DNA from: Piscinibacter aquaticus | GTDB lineage: Bacteria; Pseudomonadota; Gammaproteobacteria; Burkholderiales; Burkholderiaceae_C | Assembly: GCA_007994965.1 (NCBI GenBank) | Contig: VOPW01000001.1 | Coordinates: 248,001 to 312,000 of the forward strand | Length of the DNA: 64,000 bases | Direction of reading: 5' to 3' | Part shown: piece by piece, positions 53,139 through 62,095 of the stretch | Layout of the letters: each line of letters starts with the position of its first letter | How positions within the stretch are numbered: position 1 is the stretch's first letter | Made by a program: the position numbers and the translations under genes | Notes under the pieces: model-generated | Seen by the model: the letters and a program-made list of their open reading frames with translations, nothing else | What the model was told of the DNA's origin: nothing | Databases searched by the model: none

Positions 53139-53935
53139 GGACTGCTCACTCCTTGCGGATCATTCTCGGCAGCCATCGTGCTGGTCGGAATTGACGCGGA
53201 GCAAGCCGCAGTGCGCTGGCCGACATGGATGCAGGCAATGCCGAAGCTGAGGTCGCGCCAGTGCACGCCCTCGAAGCCGGCGCGGCGCAGATGCGCCGCA
53301 AACGCCGGCTGCGACGGGAAGCGCCGGATCGACTCCACGAGGTAGACGTAGGCCTGCGGCGTGCCGGCGATCAGCGCGCCCAGGCGCGGGATCACGGCGA
53401 ACGAGAAGGCATCGTAGAAGGGCTTCAGCCAGCGCCGCGGCGTGGAGAACTCCAGGCACAGGAAGCGGCCGCCGGGCACCAGCACGCGGTGGATCTCCGC
53501 CAGCGCGGCGTCGAGGTGCGTGACGTTGCGGATGCCGAAGGCGATGGTGATCGTGTCGACCGAGGCGTCGGCCAGCGGCAACCGCTCGGCGCTGCCGGCC
53601 TGCCAGCACACATGCGCCAGGCCGCGGCGCTGGCCTGCCGCCATCATCGCCTGGCTCGGGTCGATCACCGTCACCTCGCGGTCGGGCGCGGCCAGCAGCG
53701 CCGCGACATCGCCGGTGCCGCCGGCCAGGTCGACGATGCGCTGGCCGGCACGCGGCGCCGCCATGCGGGCGAACGTGCGCTTCCACAGACGGTGGATGCC
53801 CAGGCTCATCAGGTCGTTCATCAGGTCGTAGCGCGGCGCCACGGCCTCGAAGACGCGGCGGATGCGCCGCTCGCGCTCGGGCGCGTCGACCTGCGCGTCA
53901 CCGAAGCTGCGCGAGAGCGGATCGGGATCGTTCAT
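53135..53935 (-). CDS. menG: UbiE/MenG-type demethylmenaquinone methyltransferase
   Basis: 266 residues. Same family as the UbiE at 31947: RRVFEAVAPRYDLMNDLMSLGIHRLWKRTF, SAM motif [39 protein letters not shown]. It diverges more than UbiE, and has a longer C-terminus (SASIPTSTMAAENDP). Position directly before menA and an ATGA overlap suggest it methylates demethylmenaquinone, while the other copy serves ubiquinone. The start at 53935 leaves 214 bases to the next gene (53936-54149), which holds the likely promoter and a small ACAC/GTGT hairpin but no gene I recognise. Confidence 0.88.
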   Translation of the reverse strand: MNDPDPLSRSFGDAQVDAPERERRIRRVFEAVAPRYDLMNDLMSLGIHRLWKRTFARMAAPRAGQRIVDLAGGTGDVAALLAAPDREVTVIDPSQAMMAAGQRRGLAHVCWQAGSAERLPLADASVDTITIAFGIRNVTHLDAALAEIHRVLVPGGRFLCLEFSTPRRWLKPFYDAFSFAVIPRLGALIAGTPQAYVYLVESIRRFPSQPAFAAHLRRAGFEGVHWRDLSFGIACIHVGQRTAACSASIPTSTMAAENDPQGVSSP

Positions 53936-54149
53936 GACACCGGAGTGTCAGACAAAGCTGACGACAGCAGGTCTTGACGCGATTGACGATGCTCAATGAA
54001 CGCGAGCCTTGCCGCGCCTGAGTTGAGTGTAGGAGGTGGGCACAGGCGGCGACGCAGGTCGAGCAGGCGCTGGCCGCGGCGGTGCCGTTCAGCGCCGCGC
54101 ACTGCGGATGCCGTGCCCGGGCCGCCCGCGCGCTGGATGTCCTGAGCGT

Positions 54150-55186
54150 TCAGAGCGCCTCGCGCAGCGCCCGGCTCGCGCGCAATCCGCCGACCTCCGT
54201 GCCGCGCCAGTTGCGCAGCGTCACTTCGGACAGGCTGCGCATGAGCGCGGCTTCGTCGCCGTCGAGCCGCAGCCGCGCCTCGATCACCGCGGCCATCACC
54301 ACCTCGGCGGCGCGGGCGGTGTTGCCATCGTCCATCTTGATCGCCACGCCGAGGCCGCGCTCGGGCAGTGCCGCGCAGTAGACGCCCTCGGCGCCGACCT
54401 TGCAGCAGACGCGCTCGCCGAGCACCTCCATCACACGCGTGTCGAAACGGCCGGTGCCGGCCACCATGAAGGGCGCGCGGGCGATCGCCCGGCGCAACCG
54501 CCGGGCGGCACGCGCATGGTCGGCCGACAGCCCCTGCCCGGTGGCCACGCGCGCGAAGGCCAGCGCGAGCCGATCGAGCGGGATGGCGAAGGTGGGGATC
54601 GAGCAGCCGTCGATGCCCATCGGCGCCTGCGCCAGATCGGTGCCGGTGGCGGCCTGCAGCGCCGAGGTCACCTCGCGCATCACCGCATGGCCCGGCTCGA
54701 CATAGCCGCCGAGGAAGCCGCGCAGCCCGTCGCGCCCGTGCAGCGCGCAGGCCAGCAGGCGAAGCCGGCATGCTTGCCGGAGCAGTTGTTGTGCAGCGGC
54801 CCGGGGACCTCGCCGCGCGCCGCCAGTTCGCGGGTGGCCACGTCCAGGCCCGGCCAGTGCGCGCCGCATTCGAGCGCATCGGCGTCCAGCCCCGCCTTGG
54901 CGAGCATGCCGCGGGCGGTGGCCACATGCGCCGGCTCGCCGTTGTGCGAGGCGCAGGCGATGGCCAGTTCCGCGTCGGTGAGCCGCAGCGCATCGGCCGC
55001 GCCGCTGGTCACCAGCGGCAGCGCCTGCAGCAGCTTGACCGCCGAGCGCGGAAAGACGGCGCGCGAGACACTGCCCAGCGCCAGCACGCTGCGCCCGTCG
55101 CCATCGACGATGGCGATCGCGCCGCGGTGCATCGATTCGACGGCGCTGCCGCGAAGCGCCTCCACCAGTACCGGATTCGGAGTCAT
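54150..55186 (-). CDS. Asparaginase-like (type II, AnsA_2) protein
   Basis: About 345 residues matching the family of L-asparaginases of the Rhizobium etli type (PF06089). N-terminal ESMHRGAIAIVDGDGRSV, ...SAVKLLQALPLVTSGAAD, then NNCSGKHAGFA and GIDGCSIPTFAIPLDRLA. The Ser-x-x-Lys pairs (SAVKLLQ, SGKHAGF) and the Cys of DGC are conserved in this family. Likely cytosolic amide hydrolase. The frame breaks at ~54766 (tgctggcctgc for tgcctggcctgc, a C lost from CCTGG). The start overlaps the stop of the next upstream gene (ATGA at 55183-55186). Confidence 0.88.
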
Positions 55187-56247
55187 CGTCCCAGCAGTCC
55201 CTTGATCACGCTGCCCACGCCCTCGACCACGCCGCCGAGGCTGACGCCCAGCGATTCGGCCAGCCCGCCGGCGAGCTTGGTGGCGAGGTTGTCGTTGATC
55301 GAGAAGGCCGGATCGTCGAGCCGGCCCTCCAGCGTGAAGCCGACCTCGATGCGGCCTTCGCGCTCCATCGCGGAGAGCACGGCCTGCCGCGGCACGCCGC
55401 CGAAGGTGGCGAGCACGCCGCTGCCGCTGGCCAGCTCGAGGCCGGTCAGCGTGACGCGGCCCGGCGCGTGCAGGCGCTTGGCCTTGACGCTGGCATCGAG
55501 CGTCAGATCGAGCGTGCCGCGCTTGACGCCGGCTTCGTTGACCTTCAGCAGGTAGGGCTGCAGCGCGACGAGGTCGACGCCGCGGACGGCCGCCTTCAGC
55601 TTGGCGTCGAGCGTGGCGATGGTGACCGTGCCGTCGATCGCGATGTGGCCGCTCTTCTGCGGGCCCTTCAGCGTGGCGGCCAGATCGATCGCGGTGGGTT
55701 CATCGAAGGCGGGCATCGCCAGCGGGCCGACGTCGGCGCGCAGCGACTCGAAGCGCAGCTTGTGCGTGGGTCCGCGCACGCTGGCGTCGAAGAAATCGAT
55801 CGCCACCTCGCGCAGGGCGACATCGGCGATGCGCACCCGCGGCGCCTCGCCCGAGGCCGGGTCACCTCGCGGCTTCTCGAGCAGCGCCGGCAGCACGCGC
55901 AGCTTGCCCTGGCGCGTGCGCAGCAGCGACAGGTAGCCGTCTTCGACCTCGATGCTCGCGATGTGCCAGCCGTGCGACCACAGGCTCGCCAGCGACGGGC
56001 GGATGTGCACGCGGCGCGCCACCAGCTCGTCGGCGGCGGGCCATCCACTCGGTGCCGCGCCGATGCGCAGATCGTCGATCTGCACGCCGGTCAGGCCGAT
56101 GCGCACCGCGCCGATGCTGGCGCGCGGGCCGAGCGCGTCGTGCAGGGCTGCTTCCAGACGGCTGGCGCCCAGCCGCAGCGCGCCAAGAGCCCCGGCCGCC
56201 AGCACGGCGACGACGATGACGACGATCCACCAAGACGAACGGTTCAC
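55183..56247 (-). CDS. DUF748/AsmA-like membrane-anchored protein
   Basis: 354 residues. One N-terminal transmembrane helix (WWIVVIVVAVLAAGALGALRLG) followed by a periplasmic beta-rich region with repeating patterns (ASIGAVRIGLTGVQIDDLRIG, RIADVALREVAIDFFDASV, ...VRGVDLVALQPYLLKV...), of the AsmA/DUF748 kind that forms part of lipid-transfer-like beta-groove proteins. Function is not known. Intact. It is translationally coupled to the asparaginase-like gene and divergent from DUF429, with 47 bases between the starts. Confidence 0.75.
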   Translation of the reverse strand: MNRSSWWIVVIVVAVLAAGALGALRLGASRLEAALHDALGPRASIGAVRIGLTGVQIDDLRIGAAPSGWPAADELVARRVHIRPSLASLWSHGWHIASIEVEDGYLSLLRTRQGKLRVLPALLEKPRGDPASGEAPRVRIADVALREVAIDFFDASVRGPTHKLRFESLRADVGPLAMPAFDEPTAIDLAATLKGPQKSGHIAIDGTVTIATLDAKLKAAVRGVDLVALQPYLLKVNEAGVKRGTLDLTLDASVKAKRLHAPGRVTLTGLELASGSGVLATFGGVPRQAVLSAMEREGRIEVGFTLEGRLDDPAFSINDNLATKLAGGLAESLGVSLGGVVEGVGSVIKGLLGR

Positions 56248-56294
56248 GACCCTGATTGTGGCCGGGCATGCACGCTCGCGCAGAATCGCCGCCC

Positions 56295-57125
56295 ATGTCC
56301 TTCAGCACCCTCGCCGGCATCGACTTCACCAGCCGGCCCACGAAGCGCAAGCCGATCACCGTCGCGCTCGGCACGAGCGACGGCCAGAGCGTCAAGCTGC
56401 TGCGGCTCGACCGCCACGCCGATTTCGCATCGTTCGCCGGCTGGCTGCAGACGCCCGGGCCGTGGCTGGGCGCCTTCGACTTCCCCTTCGGCCTGCCGCG
56501 CGAACTGGTCGAGACGCTCGGCTGGCCGCGCGAGTGGCTGCCGCTGATGCGCCACTATGCGGCGCTGACGCGCGAGGAGATCCGCACCACCTTCGCTGCG
56601 TTCTGCGATGCGCGGCCGGTGGGCGGCAAGTTCGCACACCGCGCCTGCGATGGGCCGGCGGGCTCGTCGCCGTCGATGAAGTGGGTCAACCCGCCGGTGG
56701 CCTACATGCTGCACGCCGGCGTGCCGCTGCTGCTGGAGGCCGGTGTGCACCTGCCGGGGCTGCACGCGGGCGATGCCCACCGCGTGGCGCTGGAGGCCTA
56801 CCCCGGGCTGTTGGCGCGCGAGTTGATCGGCAACCGCTCCTACAAGAGCGACGAGGCGGCCAAGCAGACGCCCGAGCGGCTGATCGCCCGCAAGGATCTG
56901 ATCGAGGCGCTGGAGCAGGGCCGCACGCGGCTGGGCCTGCGGCTGCGGCTGACGCACGCGCAGCGCGATGCACTGGCCGCCGATGCCTCGGGCGACGAAC
57001 TCGACGCGGTGCTGTGCCTCGTGCAGGCGGCCTGGGCGGCGCGCGAGCCGGGCTTCGGGCTGCCGGCGGATCTCGACCCGCTCGAAGGCTGGATCGTCAG
57101 CGCAGGAAGCTCTGCACCCAGCTGA
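56295..57125 (+). CDS. DUF429 family protein
   Basis: 276 residues. RNase H-like fold family of unknown function: TLAGIDFTSRPTKRKPITVAL (Asp in GIDFT), ...PWLGAFDFPFGLPRELVE (Asp in FDFP), LEAYPGLLARELIG and a late DELDAVLCLVQAAWA carry the acidic residues that are conserved in DUF429. These would form a metal site. No neighbour suggests a job; it is on the strand opposite to hox and its last 29 bases overlap the hoxW end. Confidence 0.85.
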   Translation: MSFSTLAGIDFTSRPTKRKPITVALGTSDGQSVKLLRLDRHADFASFAGWLQTPGPWLGAFDFPFGLPRELVETLGWPREWLPLMRHYAALTREEIRTTFAAFCDARPVGGKFAHRACDGPAGSSPSMKWVNPPVAYMLHAGVPLLLEAGVHLPGLHAGDAHRVALEAYPGLLARELIGNRSYKSDEAAKQTPERLIARKDLIEALEQGRTRLGLRLRLTHAQRDALAADASGDELDAVLCLVQAAWAAREPGFGLPADLDPLEGWIVSAGSSAPS

Positions 57126-57533
57126 GCGCGGCTTCGAGATGGGCCTGCGCCGCCTCGCTCATCGGCTCGCCAAGCTCGAAGCGCTCGCCGCGGATGGTCA
57201 GCAGCGTGGCGGGGGCGGTACGCTGCCATGCACGTCGACGTAGGCCTGCAGCAGCGCGGCGGGTGACATCGCATGGCTGCTGAAGCTGGCGTCGCGCTGC
57301 GGCTGCAGTGCCGTCACCTCGAGCGGCGCCGGGCAGGTGAGGCTCGCATCGACGAACAGCACGCCCTCGCGCCCGACGAGGTCGAGCGCATGCTCGGGCT
57401 GCAGCTGGTAGTCGTCGAGGCACTCGACGCCGGGCAGGGCCAGCGCACGCAGACGTTCGATGAATGCGGGCCCGAGCGCATCGTCCCCACGACTCGCATT
57501 GCCCCAGCCGAAGACCAGCAGCGGCGCGGTCAT
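57097..57533 (-). CDS. hoxW: Hydrogenase maturation endopeptidase HoxW
   Basis: Nickel-dependent protease that trims the C-terminus of HoxH after the Ni-Fe site is assembled. About 145 residues. VFGWGNASRGDDALGPAFIERL carries the conserved Asp/Gly core, and LFVDASLTCP and MSPAALLQAYVDVHG the other parts including the metal-binding His. The frame breaks at ~57217 (gtaccgcccccgcc, cluster of C bases). Start at 57533 is 29 bases after the hoxH stop; an in-frame ATG at 57593 would overlap hoxH by 32 bases. Last gene of hoxFUYHW. Confidence 0.88.
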
Positions 57534-57561
57534 GGGCGAACCAGCGAACCGTCGGCCGACT

Positions 57562-59028
57562 TCAGCACTGGTCGCGCACCGTGCCGTCGGCATCGACGAG
57601 CGCCACGTCCAGCGGCATGCGGCCGAGCGCGTGCGTGGCGCACGAGAGGCAGGGGTCGTAGGCGCGGATCGCCACCTCGATGCGGTTCAGCAGGCCTTCG
57701 GTGATCTCGCGGCCGTCGAAGTATTCGCGCGCCACGCTGCGCACGGCTTCGTTCATCGCCTGGTTGTTGTGGGTGGTCGAGACGATCAGGTTGCAGCGGG
57801 TGACGAGGTCGTCTTCGCCGACGTCGTAATCGTGGATCAGCGTGCCGCGCGGCGCTTCGATGATGCCGACGCCGTGTCGTGGATCGTCGCCGGTGCGGCT
57901 GCCGCTGCTCGTCAAGTCGCCCGCGAGGATCGCCGGATCGTCGAGCAGCCGCTCGATCACCTCGGCGCAGTGCAGCACCTCGATCATGCGCGCCCAGTGG
58001 TAGGCCAGCGTGGCGTGCTGGGTCCTGCCGCCGCCCCAGGCGATGAAATCACGCCGCGCCGCTTCGGCCCGCGGCGTGTCGATGAAGTCGCAGTTCTGCA
58101 CCCGTGCCAGCGGGCCGACGCGGTACCAGCCCGCCTCGCGACCGAGTGCGCGCAGGTAAGGAAACTTCATGTAGGTCCAGGGCTTCACGTCTTCGTCGAT
58201 CAGACCGCGGTAGCCCTGGTCGCTCGCGCCGTCGAGCAGGATCGCGCCGTCCTCGTCGCGGGCGCGCAGCACGCCCTCGTAGAGCTCCATCGCGCCGTCG
58301 GGCCGCACCAGCGAGAGCATCTTGGAGCGGAAGGCACCGAAGCCGTCGTAGAGCGCGCGGTTGGCGGCGTGCAGCTGCCTCGCGATCGCCACGGCATCCT
58401 CGCTCCAGGCGAGGATCTGCGCGATGTCGGCCTGCAGCATCGCGCGGTCTTCGGCGCTCACGTGGCGGTTCATGCCGCCGGGCACCGAGCCGGTGCCGTG
58501 CACGCGCTTGCCGGCGGTGACCCGGATCACCTCCTGGCCGAACTTGCGCAGCAGCACGCCCTTCTTCGCGATGTCGGGGTGCGCCTCGATCACGCCGACG
58601 ACGTTGCGCTTCTGCACCTCCGAATCGAAGCCGAACAGCAGGTCGGGCGAGCTGAGGTGAAAGAAGTGCAGCGCGTGCGACTGCAGCACCTGACCGTAGT
58701 GCATCAGTCGGCGGATCGCGGTGGCCGAAGCCGGCACCGGGTGGGCGCCGATCACGCGGTCCATCGCCTTGCTGGCGGCGAGGTGGTGCGAGACCGGGCA
58801 GATGCCGCACAGCCGCTGCACCATCACCGGCACTTCCCAGTAAGGCCGGCCTTCGATGAATCTCTCGAAGCCGCGGAACTCGACGATGTGCAGCCGCACC
58901 TGCTGCACGCGGTTCGCGTCGTCGAGCAGGATCGTCACCTTGCCGTGGCCCTCGACGCGCGACACCGGGTCGATGGCCACGCGGCGCAACCCGCCCGGGT
59001 TCGCGGCGGTTTCCAGCGAGTCAGTCAT
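57562..59028 (-). CDS. hoxH: NAD-reducing [NiFe] hydrogenase large subunit HoxH
   Basis: Catalytic subunit of a group 3d bidirectional hydrogenase. 488 residues, intact. The Ni-Fe ligands are Cys74 and Cys77 in RLCGICPVSHH and Cys460 and Cys463 in DPCLSCATH. Cleavage by HoxW is expected after His466, removing 22 residues (ALGRMPLDVALVDADGT...). RVEGHGKVTIL at the N-terminus and DIAKKGVLLRKFGQEVI are also typical. Its start overlaps the hoxY stop by 8 bases. Confidence 0.96.
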   Translation of the reverse strand: MTDSLETAANPGGLRRVAIDPVSRVEGHGKVTILLDDANRVQQVRLHIVEFRGFERFIEGRPYWEVPVMVQRLCGICPVSHHLAASKAMDRVIGAHPVPASATAIRRLMHYGQVLQSHALHFFHLSSPDLLFGFDSEVQKRNVVGVIEAHPDIAKKGVLLRKFGQEVIRVTAGKRVHGTGSVPGGMNRHVSAEDRAMLQADIAQILAWSEDAVAIARQLHAANRALYDGFGAFRSKMLSLVRPDGAMELYEGVLRARDEDGAILLDGASDQGYRGLIDEDVKPWTYMKFPYLRALGREAGWYRVGPLARVQNCDFIDTPRAEAARRDFIAWGGGRTQHATLAYHWARMIEVLHCAEVIERLLDDPAILAGDLTSSGSRTGDDPRHGVGIIEAPRGTLIHDYDVGEDDLVTRCNLIVSTTHNNQAMNEAVRSVAREYFDGREITEGLLNRIEVAIRAYDPCLSCATHALGRMPLDVALVDADGTVRDQC

Positions 59029-59535
59029 AGTGCATCAGCCCATGGCCGAGCTGCGGCGTGCGCCCGGCCATCAGGTCGGTGAGGAACTGCCAGAAGGCAT
59101 CGGCCGACGGCGGACACCCGGGCAGCGAATAGTCGATGTTCACGACCTCGTGGATCGGTCGCACTGGTTGAGCAGCAGCGGCAGCTCGGGGTCGTTCGGC
59201 ACGCCCTGCGGGTAGACCGACTCGAGCAGCGGCCGCAGCGGCAGCCGGTTGCGCTGCGCCGGCAGGCCGCCGTTGATCGCGCAGGCGCCCACCGCCACCA
59301 GCGTCTTGCAGTGCGCGCGGAACGCGCGTAGCACCTCGACGTTCTCGGCGTTGCACAGGCCGCCTTCGATCAGGCCGATGTCGCATGCGCCGACCGTCTT
59401 GATGTCGGTGAGCGGCGAGCGGTCGAATTCGATGTGCTCGATCAGCTCGAGGATGCGCTCGTCGATGTCGAGGAAGGACATGTGGCAGCCGAAGCAGCCG
59501 GCCAGCGAGACGGTGGCAACTTTGAGCTTGGCCAT
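59021..59535 (-). CDS. hoxY: NAD-reducing hydrogenase small subunit HoxY
   Basis: Small subunit that binds the proximal [4Fe-4S] cluster and passes electrons from HoxH. About 171 residues, short as in group 3d. LAGCFGCHMSFLD gives Cys14 and Cys17; other cluster Cys are in VGACAINGG and LPGCPPS. The frame breaks at ~59164 (aaccagtgcg for aaccaggtgcg, a G lost from CCAGG). The ATG at 59535 overlaps the hoxU stop by one base (TGATG). Confidence 0.94.
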
Positions 59536-60245
59536 CACGAGGCCTCCTGCCGATCGGCATCCGCGGCCGTGCCTTCGTCATAGCGGCGCTGGCCGATCGG
59601 GATCACGAAGCCGCGGCGCTTGGGCAGGATCACACCCACCGGGCAGATGCTTGCGGCGCGGTCGGTGGCCGCCATGTCGGTGTCGCGCAGCATCCCGCTC
59701 TCGCTGTTGACGACGAGGTGCGTGCGAATGCCGTGGCCGGCAATCGCGAAGATGTTCTTGCCGTCGACCTCGCGGCTGGCCCGCACGCAGAGTTCGCACA
59801 GGATGCAGCGGTCGAAGTCGAGCAGGATGTCGGGGTGGCTCGCATCCAGTGGGCGCGCCGGATAGAACTCCTCGAAGTGCGGGCCTTCCATGCCCATCTC
59901 GTAGGCGGTGGCCTGCAGCAGGCAATTGCCGCTCTTCTCGCACGAGGGGCAGAAGTGGTTGCCTTCGATGAACAGCATCTGCAGCAGCGTCTTGCGCTGG
60001 GCGTTGAGTTCCTCGGTGTCGCTTTCCACCTCCAGCCCCGGCGCCGCCTTCACCGTGCAAGCCGCGACCATGCGGCCGCCGGCTTTCACGGTGCAGATGC
60101 GGCAGGAGCCGTGCGGCGCGAAGTCGGGGTGCCAGCACAGGTGCGGGATGTAGCGGCCAGCGCGTCGCGCGGCCTGCAGGATCGTCTCGCCGGGCTCGAA
60201 CGGAACGTCTTCGCCGTCGAGGCTGAACAGGGCCGCATCACTCAT
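59535..60245 (-). CDS. hoxU: NAD-reducing hydrogenase diaphorase iron-sulfur subunit HoxU
   Basis: Electron-transfer subunit related to the N-terminus of NuoG. 236 residues, intact. [2Fe-2S] ligands Cys37, Cys48, Cys51 and Cys63 (HLCWHPDFAPHGSCRIC ... AAC). A His-Cys3 cluster is in GNHFCPSCEKSGNC, and further [4Fe-4S] Cys in FDRCILCELCVRA with the later CPVG. Start at 60245 is taken because it gives MSDAALFSL and an 8-base overlap with hoxF; an in-frame ATG 69 bases upstream reads the end of hoxF. Confidence 0.95.
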   Translation of the reverse strand: MSDAALFSLDGEDVPFEPGETILQAARRAGRYIPHLCWHPDFAPHGSCRICTVKAGGRMVAACTVKAAPGLEVESDTEELNAQRKTLLQMLFIEGNHFCPSCEKSGNCLLQATAYEMGMEGPHFEEFYPARPLDASHPDILLDFDRCILCELCVRASREVDGKNIFAIAGHGIRTHLVVNSESGMLRDTDMAATDRAASICPVGVILPKRRGFVIPIGQRRYDEGTAADADRQEAS

Positions 60246-61997
60246 GCGAAGACTCCAGGTGCGCGCCGGCATCGTCGCGGCCGGTGGCGGCGCGCGCTTC
60301 CGACAGCTCGGCATCGAGGTCGAAGCCGGGCACGAAGTGCAGCGACTTCAGCCGCCGTTCATACGACGGACGGAACTTGACGATCGTGTCGCGCAGCGGG
60401 TTGCAGGCCGCGCCGCCGAGGCCGCAGTGCGTGGCGCCGTGCATCAGCTTGTCGAGTTCGTAGAGCACTTCCACGTCGTGGCGCGAGCCACGCCCCGCGG
60501 CAAGCTTGTCCATCCTGCGCACCACCAGCTCGGTGCCGACGCGGCAGGGCGTACAGAAGCCGCAGCTCTCGTGGGCGAAGAACTGCGCGAAGCTGCGCGC
60601 CACCTCGAACATGTCGCGAGAGCGGTCGAAGACCATCAGTGCGCCGGCGGTGGGCACGTCTTCGAAGCAGATGCGCCGGCCGAATTCGCTGGCCGACAGG
60701 CAGGTGCCCGAAGGGCCGCCCACCTGCACGGCCTGCGTGTCGCGCGCGCCGCAGTCGATCAGCATCGTTTCGACGCGTGTGCCGAACGGGTATTCGTACA
60801 GGCCCGGCCGCTCGCAGTCGCCGGAGATCGAATGGATCTTGGTGCCGGTGGACTTGTGCGTGCCGATGCCGGCCCACCACGCGCTGCCGGAGAGTGCGAT
60901 GTGGGCCGCGGCGCAGAAGGTCTCGACGTTGTTGACGCTGGTCGGACGGCCCAGATAGCCATGTTCGACGGGGAAGGGTGGCCGGATGCGCGGCGTGCCG
61001 CGCTTGCCTTCCAGCGATTCGATCAAGGCCGATTCCTCGCCGCAGACATAGGCGCCGGCACCGAGGTGGATGCTGATGTCGAAATCGAATCCGGCACGGC
61101 CGAGGATGCCTTCACCCAGCAGCTTCGACTCGCGGCGGCGCTGCAGCACGGCCTCGAGCTGCTCGAGCAGGTAGCGGTACTCGCCACGCAGGTAGACGAA
61201 GCCCTGCGTCGCGCCGATCGCCAACGCCGCCACCGTCATGCCCTCGAACACCAGATCGGCATGGCGTGACAGCAGCACACGGTCCTTGAAGGTGCCGGGC
61301 TCGCCTTCGTCGGCGTTGCACACCACCACGCGCTCGGTGCCCGGCGCCTGGCGGCACAGCTCCCACTTGGTGCCGGTCGCAAAACCCGCCCCGCCGCGAC
61401 CGCGCAGACTGGAGCGCTTGATTTCCTCGATCACGGCCTGCGGCCCGCGCGCGAGCGCGGCGGCGAGCGCCTCGCCGGGTGCGAGGGTGCTGCCGAGCAG
61501 CACGTCGGCTCGGCGAACGTTGTCCTCGACGCGCGACCACTCGGCGGGCCACTGATCCGGCGGCACGTCCGCTTCCACCAGCTCCGCGATGCGCGCCACG
61601 CGCTCGCCATCGAGGCGCGTCACCACGCGATGGTGGTTGACCAGCAGCGCCGGGCCCTGGTCGCACAGCCCCGTGCACGAGGCGGCGGCCACGCTGACCC
61701 GGCCATCGGCACGCACTTCCCCGGCTTCACGCCCAGTCGCGCGCACAGATCCGCCATCAGCGCCTGGTTGCCGAGCATGCGGTCGGTGATGTTGTCGCTG
61801 AACAGAATCCGGTAGCGGCCGACCGGCTGCAGGTGGAAGAAGCGGTAGAAGCTCGCCACGCCCTCCACGTGCGCCAGCGTCACGCCGAACTCCAGCGCCA
61901 GGGCGGCGAGCAGCGGCCGCGGCAGCCAGCCATGCTCGGCCTGGGCTTCGCGCAGGCGCTGGACGAGGGAGGAGGGGCCGGAGGACGGAGGCGTCAT
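60238..61997 (-). CDS. hoxF: NAD-reducing hydrogenase diaphorase subunit HoxF
   Basis: NAD(H)- and FMN-binding subunit. About 586 residues. An N-terminal NuoE-like domain ([48 protein letters not shown]) is fused to a NuoF-like domain: NAD site [17 protein letters not shown] site [14 protein letters not shown] and [19 protein letters not shown], and [4Fe-4S] Cys in [14 protein letters not shown] and later. The frame breaks at ~61726 (five G read as four). First gene of the operon; the 98-base gap to the divergent helicase must hold its promoter, which I could not identify. Confidence 0.95.
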
Positions 61998-62095
61998 GCG
62001 CGCGCATGCTGTGTCGTCTCCCCATGATCGGGCTTGATCCCGGGCAAATGGCGCATGGCCGAGAGGAACAAAGGGGTTACGGCACACTCGCTCCG

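Noticed and set aside
53936-54149. Small gene between menG and the asparaginase-like gene
   Set aside because: Short frames exist on both strands but none has a convincing start, ribosome binding site or recognisable product.
61998-62095. Sigma-54 promoter before hoxF
   Set aside because: Some GG and GC dinucleotides are present on the minus strand but not with the required 10-base spacing between them.
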